Assembly (NCBI GenBank): GCA_964511065.1
Contig: CAZEEG010000015.1
Location: 1-64,000, forward strand
Direction of reading: 5' to 3'
DNA from: CALBRZ01 sp964511065
GTDB lineage: Bacteria > Planctomycetota > Planctomycetia > Pirellulales > S012-138
DNA length: 64,000 bases
Position numbers and translations under genes: made by a program. Shown piece by piece: positions 61,530 to 64,000 of the stretch; the stretch's first letter is position 1; the number at the start of each line of letters is the position of its first letter. The notes below the pieces were generated by a model, which saw only the letters and a program-made list of their open reading frames with translations, made no database searches and was not told where the DNA came from.

Positions 61530-61978
61530 ACGCCGCTGACAACAGCGGGGTGGATCGCCCGCAGCGCAGCTTCGGCAACCTTGGTCACGACGTTGTCGAA
61601 CTCGTCGAGCTCCAAGCCAAGCTGTTTATGATCGACACCCGCGAAAGTGCGCGGGCGCTCATCTACGGCGTGATCCTGGTACTGGCCGCCGGCATCCTGA
61701 TGTTGACCGGCGCCACGGTGATGGCGTTCTCGCTCGCCTGGTTGTTTTACGACGTGCTCGAGTGGCCTCGACCGTTGGCCTTCCTGGCAGCCGGCGGTGC
61801 CGTGCTGCTGATCTGTGCCATCGTGGGTTGGCTGGGCATCCGCAAACTGCTCCGCGCCGTTCGCGTGTACCGGCGATCGGGCCGCGAACTGTCACGTAAC
61901 CTCCAGTGGTTCCGCGATGCCTGGAAGCGGCCTGTCCGGCCCCCTGCCGTGGTTCCGCCCAGCACCCATCGCATGTAA
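61526..61978 (+). CDS. YqjE-like phage-holin-fold membrane protein
   Basis: 150 residues with two pairs of hydrophobic helices (RALIYGVILVLAAGILMLTGATVMAFSLAWLFY; PLAFLAAGGAVLLICAIVGWLGI), an N-terminal ELVELQAKLFMIDTRES amphipathic helix, and a basic tail. This is the phage_holin_3_6 (YqjE) architecture. In E. coli yqjE sits beside yqjD. ATG 61526 overlaps the upstream stop by 4 bases (ATGA). Confidence 0.85.
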   Translation: MNAADNSGVDRPQRSFGNLGHDVVELVELQAKLFMIDTRESARALIYGVILVLAAGILMLTGATVMAFSLAWLFYDVLEWPRPLAFLAAGGAVLLICAIVGWLGIRKLLRAVRVYRRSGRELSRNLQWFRDAWKRPVRPPAVVPPSTHRM

Positions 61979-62348
61979 CGACATTCAAGAACCGCCCGGG
62001 AGCCAGCGCAGTCGCAGGGCCAGCACAGTCAGAGGAAACGTGGACCGCGATCGAGTTTCCGGTAACAAGCGCGGGGGGTACGGCCACTTCCGATCGACCG
62101 TAGCGTGGCACTCGGCAGTACCCGGCCAATCGAAATCAATCGTTCATACGAGGGTGGCTGTCGCGGCTTGGCCGCCTGCCATCCGCCCCAAAGGTTTGGC
62201 ACCTCAACGCCCCGAGCGTACGGCCGCGGCAGGACCGGGGGGCACTGCCGGTCGTACGCTCGGCGTGCCGACAACGCACCAGATTCAGTGAAGATGGTTC
62301 GATGACGATCGTCCTGCGATTCATGCAACTTGTTTTAAGGAGGAACCC
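61979..62348. other. Intergenic with strong hairpin
   Basis: 370 bases without a gene. Contains a strong two-part hairpin at 62212-62263 (see findings) ahead of the 74-residue gene. No sigma-54-like site was recognised here (the nearest candidate has nine-base spacing). Confidence 0.45.
62212..62263 (+). promoter_or_regulatory. Strong hairpin before 74-aa gene
   Basis: Outer stem CCGAGCGTACG / CGTACGCTCGG (11 pairs), inner stem CGGCAG / CTGCCG (6 pairs), 12-base loop. No T run on either strand, so not an ordinary terminator. About 85 bases before the GTG start at 62349. Confidence 0.55.
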
Positions 62349-62573
62349 GTGAGCTCAGCAGCCAACGAGAAACGATCCAGTGGGCAAGGGAAGGTTTCGT
62401 CGCGGACCCAGGCCATTGGCCAACGCGGTATCCAGGTCCATGGCGATGCCATGCAGCCCGTGGATGACTTCGTCCACTACGTCACGGAATATGCCCGAAA
62501 CAATCCCGGCACGATGGCCCTGTGGTGCTTGGGGATCGGGTTCATCCTGGGTTGGAAGCTCAAGCCCTGGTAA
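62349..62573 (+). CDS. Tail-anchored small protein, fourth YqjD-like
   Basis: 74 residues. GTG start with AAGGAGG 5 bases upstream, one of the clearest Shine-Dalgarno sites in the window. After a Ser/Gln-rich start comes VDDFVHYVTEYARNNPGTMALWCLGIGFILGWKLKPW, ending the protein with the N-P...G...LGW anchor. Function unknown; same tail type as the three other cluster proteins. Confidence 0.85.
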   Translation: MSSAANEKRSSGQGKVSSRTQAIGQRGIQVHGDAMQPVDDFVHYVTEYARNNPGTMALWCLGIGFILGWKLKPW

Positions 62574-62800
62574 CGGCTCCAGGATGAAGATAACCAGGTT
62601 CCTGCCGCGATCAGCGGTCCGCCGGTCATCGTTGCGATCGAGCGACATCCCAGCCGACCAATCTATTGATGCCGCACCCCGGAAAACCTTGACGGGTGCG
62701 GCCGCGGATTCTCAGGCGCGGGACAGCCCACCGCGCCGCGAGTTGCAACCGTTGCCCCGGCGGCAGCGTGTGGGGACAACCTTCAAAACGGATGTCGGCG

Positions 62801-64000
62801 ATGGAAAACTCGGAGCACATTCAAGCAAAAACGGCCCAACCGGAGGTCACCCCCAGCACTCCCAAGGTGGCCTCCCGCGAAATCGAGGACCCGCAACTCC
62901 AACAGGGGCCGCATATGCGCCGCCGGCGCAGCCAGGCCGTCCGCGATTGGTTCGGTCGGTTGCGCCGGCAGTTCGACGAACCGCGATTCGACACCCCGTC
63001 TGCCGAACCGCCTCCGGACAATATCGCCGAAAGTGATGCCTACCCGGGCCTGGTTCACATTCGTTCCTACTCGTTGTTCTTTCTGGCGCTGCTGGGGCTC
63101 TTTTACACGCTCTACTTTGCCCGGGAGATTCTCTTTCCCGTCTCGCTGGCCATGGTGCTGACCTTATTGCTGCGGCCACCGGTACGTTGGCTGGCGCGGC
63201 GGGGGGTCCCGTACTTTGTGGGCGCGGGCCTGACTGAAATGGCCGCGGTGGGCATCGTCATCTTTGGCATCTACCAGTTGGTGCAACCGGCACGCGAGTG
63301 GATCGCCGACGCACCGGCGCACCTGGCCCGCATCGAAGCCAAGCTCAAGCCGGTGACGGCGTCGCTGGAGAGCATCAAGGCGGCATCGGCCAAGGTAGAG
63401 AATATCACCGATGGCGGCGGCGACGACGCGGCTGTCCCGGTGGTGACTAAGGAGGCCGGCATGGCCAGCGTGGTGATGACCTCCACCGGTGCCGCCCTGG
63501 CAACGATCGCCGTGACACTGGTCCTGCTGTACTTCCTGCTCGCCTCCGGGGATACCTATCTCAATAAGATTGTGGAGATGGTGCCGACCTTCCGCGGGAA
63601 GCGCGATGCCGTGGAGGTGGCCCGCGCGATCGAATGGGGGGTCTCCAGCTACCTGTTCACCATCACCATTATCAATGCGTGCCTGGGCGTGGTCGAAGGC
63701 TTCGCCATGTGGCTACTCGGGGTGCCCAACCCGGCCCTCTGGGGATTCATGGCCGCCATCCTCAACTACATTCCGTTCCTGGGACCGCTCATCGGCACGG
63801 TCGTGGTTGGCTTGGTGGCGTTGGCCGAGTTCGACACCATCGGGGCCGCGTCGGTGGTACCTCTGGTCTATCTTGGCATCACCACGATCGAGGGCAACTT
63901 CATCACGCCCGCCATTTTCGGACGGTCGATGAGCCTTAATCCCGTCATGGTGATCGTATCGCTGACGTTTTGGGGCTGGATCTGGGGCATCGGCGGCGCC
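62801..64000 (+). CDS. AI-2E family transporter (partial, 3' end outside)
   Basis: At least 400 residues; no stop before the window edge. After a long soluble N-terminus (about 85 residues, charged and Arg-rich) the PF01594 AI-2E transporter fold follows: SYSLFFLALLGLFYTLYFAREILFPVSLAMVLTLLLRPPVRWLARRG, LVLLYFLLASGDTYL, WGVSSYLFTITIINACLGVV, NPALWGFMAAILNYIPFLGPLIG. The family includes TqsA/YdiK-like exporters and cation-coupled antiporters. Start at ATG 62801; an in-frame ATG at 62792 is equally possible. No sigma-54-like site found ahead of it. Confidence 0.9.
   Translation, partial: MENSEHIQAKTAQPEVTPSTPKVASREIEDPQLQQGPHMRRRRSQAVRDWFGRLRRQFDEPRFDTPSAEPPPDNIAESDAYPGLVHIRSYSLFFLALLGLFYTLYFAREILFPVSLAMVLTLLLRPPVRWLARRGVPYFVGAGLTEMAAVGIVIFGIYQLVQPAREWIADAPAHLARIEAKLKPVTASLESIKAASAKVENITDGGGDDAAVPVVTKEAGMASVVMTSTGAALATIAVTLVLLYFLLASGDTYLNKIVEMVPTFRGKRDAVEVARAIEWGVSSYLFTITIINACLGVVEGFAMWLLGVPNPALWGFMAAILNYIPFLGPLIGTVVVGLVALAEFDTIGAASVVPLVYLGITTIEGNFITPAIFGRSMSLNPVMVIVSLTFWGWIWGIGGA

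Noticed and set aside
62101..62220. Sigma-54 sites before the 74-residue gene (TGGCACTCGGCAG; TGGCACCTCAACGCC)
   Set aside because: Neither has GC exactly ten bases after GG; the second has nine-base spacing, so neither meets the criterion used elsewhere.

Overview
The window is high-GC chromosomal DNA with small-genome-style short intergenic gaps but many secreted, lipid-anchored and Tat-exported proteins. The gene mix (twin-arginine proteins of no known function, a DUF3500 protein, a Cys/His/Gly-rich secreted peptide, a lutABC cluster, and a rod-hook flagellar operon ending in an oversized FlgL) fits a planctomycete, probably Pirellulales-like. This is an inference from protein character; there is no rRNA marker here. 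A run of ten Ns at 60730-60739 shows it comes from a scaffolded draft or metagenome assembly. I see no insertion sequence, prophage or CRISPR array.

Layout. 0.4-1.5 kb: CsbD-like and DUF3309 small stress proteins, divergent. 1.7-3.5 kb: dynamin-like membrane GTPase. 3.6-7.4 kb (minus): a tripartite HlyD/ABC/MacB-type export operon. 8.1-9.0 kb (minus): a lipoprotein and a periplasmic HMA metallochaperone. 9.4-10.6 kb: mgtE. 11.0 kb: a histidine-rich secreted peptide; 11.6-12.5 kb dapA; 13.3 kb: a cysteine-rich secreted peptide. 13.8-18.4 kb: divergent M14 carboxypeptidase and pectate-lyase-fold protein. 18.5-22.0 kb: zinc-ribbon membrane protein, then a Tat protein coupled to mgtC-like. 22-26.3 kb: MmgE/PrpD, DUF3500 and PilZ-like proteins. 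26.7-30.6 kb: radical SAM/SPASM protein and a large secreted alpha-toroid-like protein, then tRNA-Gln. 31.2-33.3 kb: GlsB/YeaQ, a Pro-rich membrane protein, FHA protein. 33.6-36.5 kb: lutABC. 36.8-38.5 kb: HEAT-repeat lipoprotein. 38.7-42.7 kb: rfbADBC (dTDP-rhamnose). 43.1-44.2 kb: PilZ-like protein and rpmB. 44.7-55.8 kb: flgFGAHI, flgJ-like, flgN, flgK, flgL. 56-58.7 kb: class A beta-lactamase-like hydrolase and rhomboid protease. 59-62.6 kb: a dense cluster of very small membrane/stress proteins; the window ends inside an AI-2E family transporter.

How it works together. The main hidden pattern is regulatory. Sequences matching the sigma-54 (RpoN) -24/-12 promoter, GG-N10-GC with a TTGC or CTGC -12 box, sit 56-150 bases upstream of almost every tiny stress/envelope gene in the window (CsbD, DUF3309, the His-rich peptide, GlsB, DUF1328, the 81-residue protein, CsbD-ElaB), and upstream of flgF and mgtE. 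The copy before DUF1328 is a perfect match to the consensus through TTGC. The controls I read by eye (upstream of the Tat protein, pectate lyase, radical SAM, beta-lactamase and rhomboid genes) lack it. I propose a planctomycete RpoN regulon of small cell-envelope stress proteins, with the 59-62.6 kb cluster at its heart. That cluster contains four different short proteins that end in the same kind of membrane tail as E. coli ElaB/YqjD, plus a YqjE-like (phage-holin-fold) protein, so it resembles an expanded yqjD-yqjE ribosome/membrane stress locus.
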